A stretch of DNA of 64,000 nt, taken from the NCBI GenBank assembly GCA_025141835.1, contig CP081102.1:1674001-1738000 (forward strand), read 5' to 3'. This DNA is from Rhodobacteraceae bacterium M385 (GTDB lineage Bacteria; Pseudomonadota; Alphaproteobacteria; Rhodobacterales; Rhodobacteraceae). Below, in pieces: positions 51,223 through 58,999 of this stretch. A program made the translations under genes and the position numbers. Below the pieces are notes generated by a model, which saw only the letters and a program-made list of their open reading frames with translations, did not search any database and was not told the DNA's origin. How positions within the stretch are numbered: the first letter of the stretch is position 1; every line of letters starts with the position of its first letter.

Positions 51223-52689
51223 ATGTCTCGTATTTTTGATCGGCCCGTATCCTTGGGTGTGGTGATTGCAAGTCGCGCATTCTTCAGCCCGGCCCCCTGT
51301 GAGGCCGCGCGGAATGACCTGTTGGCGCAATTCGAAGCCCTCGGCATTGACGCTGTAACATTGCCAGCAGAGGCAACGCCCAACGGCGCCGTGCAATCGG
51401 TAGAGGACGCAAAGCGTTACGCCGAGCACTTCATCGAGAACCGCGACAGGATTGATGGCTTGGTGATTTCGTTGCCAAACTTCGGCGATGAGATCGCGGT
51501 GGCCGAGCTGATCTCTCGGGCGGGGTTAAACGTGCCGATCCTTTTGCAGGCCTGCAACGACGAGATCGACAAGGTGGACGTGCATTCGCGCCGCGATGCC
51601 TATTGCGGCAAGATCTCGGTTTCCAACAACTTCTGGCAATATGGGGTTCCGTTCACCGAAACGTCAGAACACACGATGGATTTGGACAGCCCTGCGTTCC
51701 GCGAAGACCTAGATAGATTCGCCCGCACCTGCCGCACTGTGCGCGGGCTGCGCGGCGCGAGGATTGGCGCGATTGGCGCGCGCACCGGGCCGTTCCAGAC
51801 CATGCGGTATTCTGAAAAGCTGCTGCAAGCCTCGGGGGTGACGGTGGTTACCGTTGATCTTTCCGAGATGATGCAAGCGGCGGGCAAGATCGCGGACAAC
51901 GCGCCGGAGTTGGTTGAAAAGATGGACCGTATCCGCGCCTATGGCACCATCCCGGCCCATATTACGGAGCAGCAGATTGCCACGCAGGCCAAGTGGACCT
52001 TGGCCGTCAACCGCTGGATCGCAGAGAACGAATGTGACGCCTCGGCCATTCAATGTTGGCGGTCGTTGCAGGATAATTTTGGCTGCGCCACCTGTGTGAC
52101 CATGTCGATGATGGGGGAGGAATTGATGCCCTCTGCCTGCGAAGTGGACGTGATGGGCGCGCTGTCGATGTATGCGCTGACCCTTGCCTCGGGCGCGCCG
52201 GCGGCGATCCTTGACTGGAACAACAATTATGGGTCCGAGCCGAACAAGGTGGTCTGTACCCATTGCGGCAATTTTCCCAAATCTTTCACCGGGGCCACGC
52301 CCGAGATTGGCGAGTTGGATGTTCTGGGCGAAGCGATTGGCCGGTCCAAGTGCTTTGGCGCGGTGAAGGGGAAGGTGAAGGCAGGGGATATGACCTATTT
52401 CCGCCTGTCCTCGGATGACCGCTCGGGCACGTTGAAAACCTACGTGGGGCAGGGGGCGTTCACCGATGATCCCTTCGGTATGGATGGCGGCATAGCGGTT
52501 GCGGCCGTCGATGATCTGCGCCGTCTGATGGCGTTCGTGACGCAAAACGGGTTTGAGCATCATGTTTCCATGGTGCGCGGCCACCATGGCGATGCCTTGC
52601 ACGAGGCGGTTACCCGCTATCTGCGCTGGCCCACATATCATCACGGGGCAGAACCTGCGCCGTTTCCCACGCTTCCCCCTGCTCCTTGA
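51223..52689 (+). CDS. L-fucose/L-arabinose isomerase-like protein
   Basis: Probable aldose-ketose isomerase of 488 residues in the fucose/arabinose isomerase superfamily. Features: SLPNFGDEIAVAELI, LLQACNDEIDKVD, IGAIGARTGPFQTMRYSEKLL, GEELMPSACEVDVMGALSMYAL with Glu and Asp candidate metal ligands, DWNNNYG, THCGNFPKSF, and a C-terminal GHHGDALHEAV His. Shorter than classic FucI (about 590). Probably converts the imported aldose to its ketose ahead of the kinase. First gene of the plus-strand sugar operon. Confidence 0.82.
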   Translation: MSRIFDRPVSLGVVIASRAFFSPAPCEAARNDLLAQFEALGIDAVTLPAEATPNGAVQSVEDAKRYAEHFIENRDRIDGLVISLPNFGDEIAVAELISRAGLNVPILLQACNDEIDKVDVHSRRDAYCGKISVSNNFWQYGVPFTETSEHTMDLDSPAFREDLDRFARTCRTVRGLRGARIGAIGARTGPFQTMRYSEKLLQASGVTVVTVDLSEMMQAAGKIADNAPELVEKMDRIRAYGTIPAHITEQQIATQAKWTLAVNRWIAENECDASAIQCWRSLQDNFGCATCVTMSMMGEELMPSACEVDVMGALSMYALTLASGAPAAILDWNNNYGSEPNKVVCTHCGNFPKSFTGATPEIGELDVLGEAIGRSKCFGAVKGKVKAGDMTYFRLSSDDRSGTLKTYVGQGAFTDDPFGMDGGIAVAAVDDLRRLMAFVTQNGFEHHVSMVRGHHGDALHEAVTRYLRWPTYHHGAEPAPFPTLPPAP

Positions 52690-52698
52690 GGTGTCCCC

Positions 52699-53532
52699 AT
52701 GGCGATGACTATGCCCGCGACTGATAGCCCTGAAACCGTTGATATCATCAAGGAAAAGGCCGCCTGGATGCGCCGCAGGGCGTTACGCATGGTGGTGGAA
52801 AAGAACCTTGGCCATATCGGGGGGGATTTCTCGGCCACTGATATCGTGGCGACGCTTTTCTTTGGCGTGTTGCGTTACGATGTGGATCGTCCCGATTGGG
52901 CGGATCGCGATAGGTTCGTCATGTCCAAAGGCCACGCCACGGGGGTGCTTTACACCGCCCTATGTGCGGCGGGTTATTTTGAGGAAGCCTTGCTGGATAC
53001 TTATATGGAGCCGGGCAGCCGTCTGAACGGTCACCCCAACCGCAATTATCTGCCGGGGGTCGAGGCCAACACGGGGCCCCTTGGACATGGTTTTCCGATT
53101 GCCACAGGCATTGCGATTTCCGGTGCCATGCGCGGAGCCACGTATCGGACCTATGTGTTGACGGGGGACGGGGAACAGCAAGAAGGCTCGAACTGGGAAG
53201 CGGCTATGGTGGCCGCCCATCGGGGGCTGTCCAACCTGACCCTGATCGTCGATCGCAACCGTTTGCAACAGGGTGCACGCACCAGCGAGACAACGGCGCT
53301 GGACCCGTTGGACGACAAGTACCGGGCGTTCGGCTGGGATGTGATCGAGGTAGATGGCCACGACCCCGCCGCCCTGCACCAAGTGCTGACCGCCAAAAGC
53401 GATAAGCCGCGCTGTGTCATTGCCCATACCGTGAAGGGCAAAGGTGTGTCCTTCATGGAGGACAAGGCAAAATGGCACCACGGCGTGCCCAATGCAGAAG
53501 AATACGAGATTGCGAAGAAGGAACTGGCATGA
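52699..53532 (+). CDS. Transketolase, N-terminal (TPP-binding) subunit
   Basis: 277 residues forming only the first third of a transketolase. The TPP/Mg motif is GDGEQQEGSNWEA (156-168) with Asn187; GHIGG (38-42), SKGHA (76-80) and GPLGHG (126-131) are the substrate/TPP loops. It must pair with the product of the next gene, whose start overlaps its stop by 4 bp. Such split transketolases are often dedicated to catabolism of unusual sugars. Confidence 0.94.
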   Translation: MAMTMPATDSPETVDIIKEKAAWMRRRALRMVVEKNLGHIGGDFSATDIVATLFFGVLRYDVDRPDWADRDRFVMSKGHATGVLYTALCAAGYFEEALLDTYMEPGSRLNGHPNRNYLPGVEANTGPLGHGFPIATGIAISGAMRGATYRTYVLTGDGEQQEGSNWEAAMVAAHRGLSNLTLIVDRNRLQQGARTSETTALDPLDDKYRAFGWDVIEVDGHDPAALHQVLTAKSDKPRCVIAHTVKGKGVSFMEDKAKWHHGVPNAEEYEIAKKELA

Positions 53533-54491
53533 TGGTGGCACAAACAGCGGAGCGGTTTGATTGCCGGAAGGCATGGGCCACAACCCTAGAGGCTCTGGCC
53601 CAAGACGATGAACGCATCGTGGCCGTGGTGAACGATTCCGTGGGCTCGTCTAACCTTGGCGGCTTTCAAGCCGCGTACCCGGATCGTCTGGTGAACGTCG
53701 GCATTGCTGAACAGGTCATGGTGGGCGTTGGCGCGGGTTTGGCCAATGGCGGGCACATTCCGTTTGTCTCGGCCGCTTCGTGTTTCCTGACGGGGCGCGC
53801 GTTAGAGCAGGTGAAAGCGGATGTTGCCTATTCCAATTACAACGTGAAACTGGTCGGCCAATCCTCGGGCGTGGCGTATGGGGAGTTGGGGGCCACGCAC
53901 CATTCGATCGAGGACTTTGCCTGGCTACGGGCCTTGCCGCAGATCACCACCATTGTCCCCGCCGATCCGTGGGAGACAGAGCAAGCCGTTAAATGGGCCG
54001 CGTCCCATGATGGTCCGGTCTATCTGCGCTTGTCGCGTATGAAAGTGCCCGACCTTGGCCCCGATGTCGACGGCACCCGCGCGTTTGTGCCGGGCAAGGC
54101 ACGGGTCATGCGCCAAGGCGATGACGCCGCGATCCTAGCCACCGGCACAATTGTGCATCTGGCTCTTGCGGCGGCAGAGGCGCTGGCGTTGGAAGGCCTG
54201 AGCGTGCGGGTTCTCTCGGTCCATACGATCAACCCACTGGACGCCGATGCAGTCCTTGGGGCGGCAAAGACCGGGGCCGTGGTCACGGCGGAAGAGGCGT
54301 TGGTGTCAGGCGGGCTTGGGGGGGCTGTGGCCGAGATGACCTCGGCCAATCATCCGGTGCCGTTGGAGCGGATCGGGTTTGCCGGTTTCCAATCCACCGG
54401 CGATGTCGATACGCTGTTTGAAGCGGCGGGCCTGACCGCCACTGGTATTGCAGAGGCAACGCGCCGCGCAATCACGCGCAAGATGGGCTGA
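53529..54491 (+). CDS. Transketolase, C-terminal (pyrimidine-binding) subunit
   Basis: 320 residues from ATG 53529 (MMVAQTAERFDCRKAW). The catalytic Glu61 that activates TPP lies in NVGIAEQVMVGVGAGLA. GATHHSIEDFAWLRALPQI, PADPWETEQAV and the C-terminal EEALVSGGLGGAVAEM follow as in transketolase and DXS C-terminal halves. Forms the active heteromer with the preceding subunit. The kinase gene starts 2 bp after its stop. Confidence 0.94.
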   Translation: MMVAQTAERFDCRKAWATTLEALAQDDERIVAVVNDSVGSSNLGGFQAAYPDRLVNVGIAEQVMVGVGAGLANGGHIPFVSAASCFLTGRALEQVKADVAYSNYNVKLVGQSSGVAYGELGATHHSIEDFAWLRALPQITTIVPADPWETEQAVKWAASHDGPVYLRLSRMKVPDLGPDVDGTRAFVPGKARVMRQGDDAAILATGTIVHLALAAAEALALEGLSVRVLSVHTINPLDADAVLGAAKTGAVVTAEEALVSGGLGGAVAEMTSANHPVPLERIGFAGFQSTGDVDTLFEAAGLTATGIAEATRRAITRKMG

Positions 54492-54493
54492 CA

Positions 54494-55933
54494 ATGCAAA
54501 TTCTCGCAATTGATCAAGGCACCACAAATACCAAGGCCTTGGTGTTTGACGCCCATGGTGCCACCCTTGCCGCGTCCTCGGTTGCGATGGAAACCCACTA
54601 TCCGCAGGCGGGATGGGCCGAACAGGATGCCATGGCGATCTGGACGGCGACGCAACGAGTGATTGCGGATGTCAGTGCCAAGGTGGACCGGATCGATGCG
54701 ATAGGCATCTCCAACCAACGCGAAACGCTGGTGGTGTGGGATGGTGAAACTGGCACGCCCGTTGGCCCCGCGCCGATCTGGCAGTGCCGCCGTACGTCAG
54801 AGGTCTGCGCCACGCTTCAGCACCACGCGGACGAAGTTCACCGCCTTACTGGGCTTGGGATCAACCCGCTGTTTCCGGCCTCTAAACTCGCGTGGATATT
54901 GGCCCATCGGCCTGAGGCCGCCCGGTTGCACGCTCTGGGGCGTCTGCGGGCCGGGACCGTTGATGCGTGGTTGATCTGGAAGCTCACGGACGGAGCGGCC
55001 TTTGTCACGGATCATTCGAACGCTTCGCGCAGTCTTTTGTTCGACACGCGCGCTTTGCAATGGAGTCCGCGCCTTTGCGATATTTTTGAAGTGCCGATGT
55101 CGTGCTTGCCTACGCCCTTGGCATCAGATGCAGAATTTGGCCGGGTAGCGCCGGGGACTACTGCCTTGGCTAAGGGGACGCCGATCTTGGCCGTGATGGG
55201 CGATAGCCACGCCGCGCTTTACGGCCACGGTATCCGACAGGCGGGCACGGTGAAGGCGACCTATGGCACCGGATCGTCGCTGATGATGCCCTTGCCCGAA
55301 CGGGCGCTGCCGTCCAACGGCCTGTCCTCGACCATCGCGTGGACCGCACAGGACAAGACCACCTATGCCCTTGAAGGCAACATAACTGTATCGGCCCAAA
55401 CGGCGGCGTTTGCCGTTGATATGTTGGGTTTGGATGATCCGGAAGCTTTGACGGCCCTTGCCCAAACAGTGCCTGACACCTGCGGCGTCGCCCTTGTTCC
55501 GGCCTTCGCGGGTCTTGGCGCGCCCTATTGGGACGATGCTGCAAGGGGGCTGATTTCGGGCATGTCGCTGGCCACAACGCGTGGCCACATCGCCCGCGCC
55601 GCCCTAGAGGCGATTGCCCACCAGATCGCCGATGTGTTTGAGGCCATGGCCGATGCGTCCGCAGTGCCGCTCCATACCTTGCGGGCCGATGGCGGCGCTT
55701 CGGTCAATGATTGGCTGATGGGGCGGCAGGCGGACTTTCTGAACGCCACCGTGACCCGGTCCGACCTTGCCGAGGTCGGCGCCTTAGGCGTCGCGATGAT
55801 GGCGGCAAGGGTGTTGGGGGGAGAGATCCACTTGCCGTTGGAGGTGGACAATTTCCGGCCCACGATCACTGCGCAGGAGCGGCGGGTTCAACGCCAAGTA
55901 TTCGCCGATGCGGTTCGGCGGGCGCGGGCCTAG
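54494..55933 (+). CDS. FGGY family carbohydrate kinase
   Basis: 479-residue sugar kinase of the glycerol/xylulo/fuculokinase family. ATP phosphate loop DQGTTNTKALVFD (6-18), GISNQRETLVVWD, PIWQCRRTSEVCA, ATYGTGSSLMMP and the C-terminal LRADGGASVNDWLMGRQADFL. The N-terminal half is glycerol-kinase-like (HYPQAGWAEQDAMAIW). In context it should phosphorylate the ketose made by the isomerase before transketolase cleavage. Ends with a 4-bp overlap with a convergent TetR gene. Confidence 0.92.
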   Translation: MQILAIDQGTTNTKALVFDAHGATLAASSVAMETHYPQAGWAEQDAMAIWTATQRVIADVSAKVDRIDAIGISNQRETLVVWDGETGTPVGPAPIWQCRRTSEVCATLQHHADEVHRLTGLGINPLFPASKLAWILAHRPEAARLHALGRLRAGTVDAWLIWKLTDGAAFVTDHSNASRSLLFDTRALQWSPRLCDIFEVPMSCLPTPLASDAEFGRVAPGTTALAKGTPILAVMGDSHAALYGHGIRQAGTVKATYGTGSSLMMPLPERALPSNGLSSTIAWTAQDKTTYALEGNITVSAQTAAFAVDMLGLDDPEALTALAQTVPDTCGVALVPAFAGLGAPYWDDAARGLISGMSLATTRGHIARAALEAIAHQIADVFEAMADASAVPLHTLRADGGASVNDWLMGRQADFLNATVTRSDLAEVGALGVAMMAARVLGGEIHLPLEVDNFRPTITAQERRVQRQVFADAVRRARA

Positions 55934-56526
55934 GCGTCGCAAAGGGCAAGTGTCTCTTGCGCCATATCATCGGCGAGTTTCTGAATATCTTCACGGGGCA
56001 AGCCGCGCAGCAGCTCCACCCGTAGCGCCGAGATATTGGCCTGATAGCGCCGAGCAAGACGCTTAGGATCCGCGTCAGCGCGGACTTCCCCCGCAGATTG
56101 GGCGGCTTTGAAGGTATCGGCAAAGGCCGCGCACATCTGATCGAGGTAGTTCTGCGCCGCGGTGGCAATTGCCGGTTCCGTCGTGGCCGTATCGACCATT
56201 GTTTTCATCAACATACAGGCCTGCCGCGTCGGCTCAGTCCCAGAAAGATCGGCGTAGGTTTGAAACTGCGCCGCAAGCCCGGTCAGCGGCGTATCGGCCT
56301 TGGCGATCTGGGCGAGGAACCCTTTTCGAGAGGCTTCAAAATACCGCTCAATCGCCAGCAGGTAGAGGTTTTCTTTGCTCTCAAAGGCCGCGTAGATGCT
56401 GCCCGGCTTCATGGTTAACGCGACCTCCAGATCCTTGAGGGAGGTCGCGTGATAGCCCTTGCGCCAAAACACGGCCATGGCCGCATCTAGGGCGGCATCA
56501 CGATCGTAATTTGCGGCGCGTGCCAT
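55930..56526 (-). CDS. TetR/AcrR family regulator
   Basis: 198 residues. The N-terminal HTH is at about 8-55 (ALDAAMAVFWRKGYHATSLKDLEVALTMKPGSIYAAFESKENLY), of the AcrR-like subgroup with a C-terminal TetR_C-type domain (GTEPTRQACMLMKTMVDTAT). Last gene of a minus-strand operon with the DsbA-like and AhpD-like genes. The paired palindromes at 57902-57943 in front of that operon are its probable operator. Confidence 0.9.
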   Translation of the reverse strand: MARAANYDRDAALDAAMAVFWRKGYHATSLKDLEVALTMKPGSIYAAFESKENLYLLAIERYFEASRKGFLAQIAKADTPLTGLAAQFQTYADLSGTEPTRQACMLMKTMVDTATTEPAIATAAQNYLDQMCAAFADTFKAAQSAGEVRADADPKRLARRYQANISALRVELLRGLPREDIQKLADDMAQETLALCDA

Positions 56527-56530
56527 GGGT

Positions 56531-57175
56531 TTAGTCCCTCATTTCCGCCAGTTGGCTCAGGATGCTGGTGTAGTTTTCGACGCCCTGCGCCCCGGTGACA
56601 AGGTGTTTGCGGTCAAAGACCACGGCAGGCACGCCGGAAATGCCCTGTTGCTGCCAGAACTGTTCTGCGCTGCGCACCTCTTTGGCGTAACGTTGATCTT
56701 CCAACACGGCCTCTGCCTCGGCCCGGTCCAGCCCGATTTCGCCTGCAACATCGGCCAACACGGAGGTGTCAGACAGGTTGCGTTGATCGGTGAAATGGGC
56801 CGTGAAAAGCGCCTGTTTCAGGTCGTGCATCCGGCCTTGGGTATTTGCCCAATGGAGCAGTTGGTGGGTGTTGAAGGTGTTGTGCATGCGCGAGTCTTCG
56901 GACCACGCGAAGTCAAACCCAAGGCTATCGCCCAAGGCCTTCATTTGCTGGCGCGATTGCTCGGATTGTTCCGGCGTACTTCCGTATTTCTCGATGATAT
57001 GTTCGCGCGTGTTCTGCCCCTCAGGCGGCATCTGGGGGTTCAATTCGAACGGGTGCCACTGGATTTCATGGGGCGTGCCGGTTGCTTCCAGAGCGGTGGC
57101 AAGCTGGCGGTAGCCGATGATGCACCAGGGGCACATAACATCAGAGATGATGTCGATTTTCAGGGGCTCGGTCAT
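56531..57175 (-). CDS. DsbA family (FrnE-like) oxidoreductase
   Basis: Thioredoxin-fold protein of 214 residues with a helical insertion. Active-site CPWC (Cys15-Cys18) near the N terminus, HPFELNPQMPPEG, and the cis-Pro loop ISGVPAVVFDRKHLVTGAQ. No signal peptide, so it acts in the cytoplasm, like FrnE proteins linked to redox stress. Four bp separate it from the TetR gene downstream. Confidence 0.93.
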   Translation of the reverse strand: MTEPLKIDIISDVMCPWCIIGYRQLATALEATGTPHEIQWHPFELNPQMPPEGQNTREHIIEKYGSTPEQSEQSRQQMKALGDSLGFDFAWSEDSRMHNTFNTHQLLHWANTQGRMHDLKQALFTAHFTDQRNLSDTSVLADVAGEIGLDRAEAEAVLEDQRYAKEVRSAEQFWQQQGISGVPAVVFDRKHLVTGAQGVENYTSILSQLAEMRD

Positions 57176-57280
57176 GGTCGGTCCTTTCTGGGCGCATCAA
57201 AGCAAAGGCGGGCCGATGCCCGCCACTTGCGCTGTCATATGGGTGGAGCGGGCGCCAAACGCCAGCCCTCGCCGGTAACC

Positions 57281-57850
57281 TTATTCGGCTGCGACGGCGT
57301 CGTTCTTTTCCCAAGCAAACTTCTGGAACACCTGATCGACAGGCGTTTTGGCGAAGTGGTTGGTGTAGTTGGACATCAGCTTTTGCGCCGCACCCAGGAT
57401 GATCTCCAAGATATTCGTCTCGGTGAAGCCCGCGTCAAGGAAGGCTTGGGTGTCGGCGTCGGAGACAAAACCACGGTCGCGGATCAGCGCCAGCGTAAAA
57501 GTACGCAGGGCTTCCAGCTTGGCCGTAGGCAGGGGTGTCTCATTACGCAGCGCCTCGGTGATGGCGTCATCCACCTTCATCATCTTCGCGATGCCGGTGT
57601 GGGCAGGCACGCAGTAATGGCAATTGCTTTCGACGTTAATCGTTTGCCAAACAACGGTTTTCTCTTCGGCCGAGAGGCTGGTGGCCATAAACTGTTGGTG
57701 GGCGAAAGCATAGGCTTCCAGCAGCGGCGGGGCGGCGGCCATGGTGCCGTGAAGGCCCGGAATGCGACCGTTGTTCTTGAACGAGGCTTCCAGAGCGGGC
57801 TTTGCAGCTTCGGGGGCAGAGTCGATGGTGTGGATGGGGAACGTAGCCAT
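57281..57850 (-). CDS. AhpD-like / carboxymuconolactone decarboxylase family protein
   Basis: 189-residue helical protein with the redox motif Glu74-x2-Cys77-x2-Cys80-x3-His84 (ESNCHYCVPAH), the AhpD-type peroxidase active site. Likely detoxifies peroxides with reducing power from a thiol partner, perhaps the adjacent DsbA-like protein (inference). First gene of the operon controlled by the paired palindromes upstream. Confidence 0.9.
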   Translation of the reverse strand: MATFPIHTIDSAPEAAKPALEASFKNNGRIPGLHGTMAAAPPLLEAYAFAHQQFMATSLSAEEKTVVWQTINVESNCHYCVPAHTGIAKMMKVDDAITEALRNETPLPTAKLEALRTFTLALIRDRGFVSDADTQAFLDAGFTETNILEIILGAAQKLMSNYTNHFAKTPVDQVFQKFAWEKNDAVAAE

Positions 57851-57901
57851 GGGATGTCCTTTCAGGCCGGTATCAGAATTGATAACGGCTAAGTAAGGAT
57901 G

Positions 57902-57943
57902 TTTGAGTGATTGCTCAAGTATCTATTTGAGCAATCACTCAAA
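57902..57943. promoter_or_regulatory. Paired TTGAG-N6-CTCAA operators (17-bp inverted repeat)
   Basis: TTTGAGTGATTGCTCAA (57902-57918) and its exact reverse complement (57927-57943) are separated by 8 bp, and each half is itself a palindrome of the form TTGAG-N6-CTCAA. They lie 52-93 bp upstream of the AhpD-like start. Two palindromic half-turn-spaced sites are typical of a cooperative TetR operator. Confidence 0.8.
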
Positions 57944-57958
57944 TGTGAGGCACCGGAC

Positions 57959-58999
57959 CTACGCCCGCCAATCCAACACCACCTTGCCGGAACTTCCCGA
58001 GAGCATCGCGGCGAAGCCATCTTCAAAGCGGCCGACGGGAAAGCGGTGTGTGACGATGCGCGAGATGTCCAAATCATCCTCCAACATGGCGATCATCTTG
58101 TACCAGGTCTCAAAGATCTCACGGCCATAGACCCCTTTAATGGTGAGCGCCTTGAAGACGATACGGTTCCAATCCACCAGCGATTTGCCGGGCGGAATGC
58201 CAAGCATCGCGATGCGCCCGCCCATCACCATCGCCTCGACCATCTGATCGAACGCCGCCGCGTTGCCCGACATTTCCAGCCCCACATCGAAGCCTTGTTT
58301 CATGCCCAAACCATCGATCACGCTTTGCAGATCGGTCGTGGAGACATTGACCGCGACGACATCCGTGACCTGCGCCGCCAGATCGAGCCGATCTTGGTTA
58401 ATGTCGGTAATCACCACATGGCGTGCGCCGACATGCTGTGCCACGGCGGCGGCCATGATGCCGATGGGCCCCGCGCCGGTAATCAGCACGTCCTCTCCGA
58501 TCAGATCAAAGCTTAACGCGGTGTGAACGGCGTTGCCGAGAGGATCAAGGATCGCGCCGATCTCATCAGGGATGGCGTCGGGCAGGGGGACCACATTGAA
58601 AGCGGGCAGGGCGAGGTATTCGGCAAAGGCACCGTCCACATTCACGCCGATGCCCTTGGTTTCCGGGTCCAGATGGAACTTGCCCGACCGGCTTTGACGG
58701 GAATGTTTGCTGATCAAATGACCTTCGCCCGAACAGCGCTGGCCAAGGCTCAGATCATCGACGTTGCGGCCAAGCTCTACGATCTCTCCGGCGAATTCAT
58801 GGCCGGTTATAAGGCCCAAAGGCACCGTCTTCTGGGACCATTCATCCCAGTTCCAGATATGGGCGTCGGTGCCGCAAATCCCGGTTTGGTTCACGCGGAT
58901 CAGCACCTCATCAGGGCCGATTTGCGGAATTGGCCGGGTCTCCATCCATAGGCCCTTCTCGGCCTTGGACTTCACCAGACATTTCATCGTGCCATTCAT
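57959..58999 (-). CDS. tdh: L-threonine 3-dehydrogenase (lacks structural-zinc cysteines)
   Basis: Oxidises threonine to 2-amino-3-ketobutyrate with NAD. 346 residues, family length. The catalytic zinc site is intact (Cys42 in TGICGTDAH, His67-Glu68 in TGHEF) and so is the Rossmann motif ITGAGPIGIMAAAVAQ. The lobe that in E. coli Tdh carries four zinc-binding Cys reads SGEGHLISKHSRQSRSGKFH: Ser97, Ser100, Ser103 and Asp111 replace them. So the structural zinc should be absent. ATG overlaps the kbl stop by 4 bp. Confidence 0.93.
   Translation of the reverse strand: MNGTMKCLVKSKAEKGLWMETRPIPQIGPDEVLIRVNQTGICGTDAHIWNWDEWSQKTVPLGLITGHEFAGEIVELGRNVDDLSLGQRCSGEGHLISKHSRQSRSGKFHLDPETKGIGVNVDGAFAEYLALPAFNVVPLPDAIPDEIGAILDPLGNAVHTALSFDLIGEDVLITGAGPIGIMAAAVAQHVGARHVVITDINQDRLDLAAQVTDVVAVNVSTTDLQSVIDGLGMKQGFDVGLEMSGNAAAFDQMVEAMVMGGRIAMLGIPPGKSLVDWNRIVFKALTIKGVYGREIFETWYKMIAMLEDDLDISRIVTHRFPVGRFEDGFAAMLSGSSGKVVLDWRA

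Noticed and set aside
57902..57943. Rho-independent terminator of tdh
   Set aside because: The 17-bp stem has no following T-run on the minus strand and has nested operator symmetry; kept as a regulatory site, though a dual role is possible.
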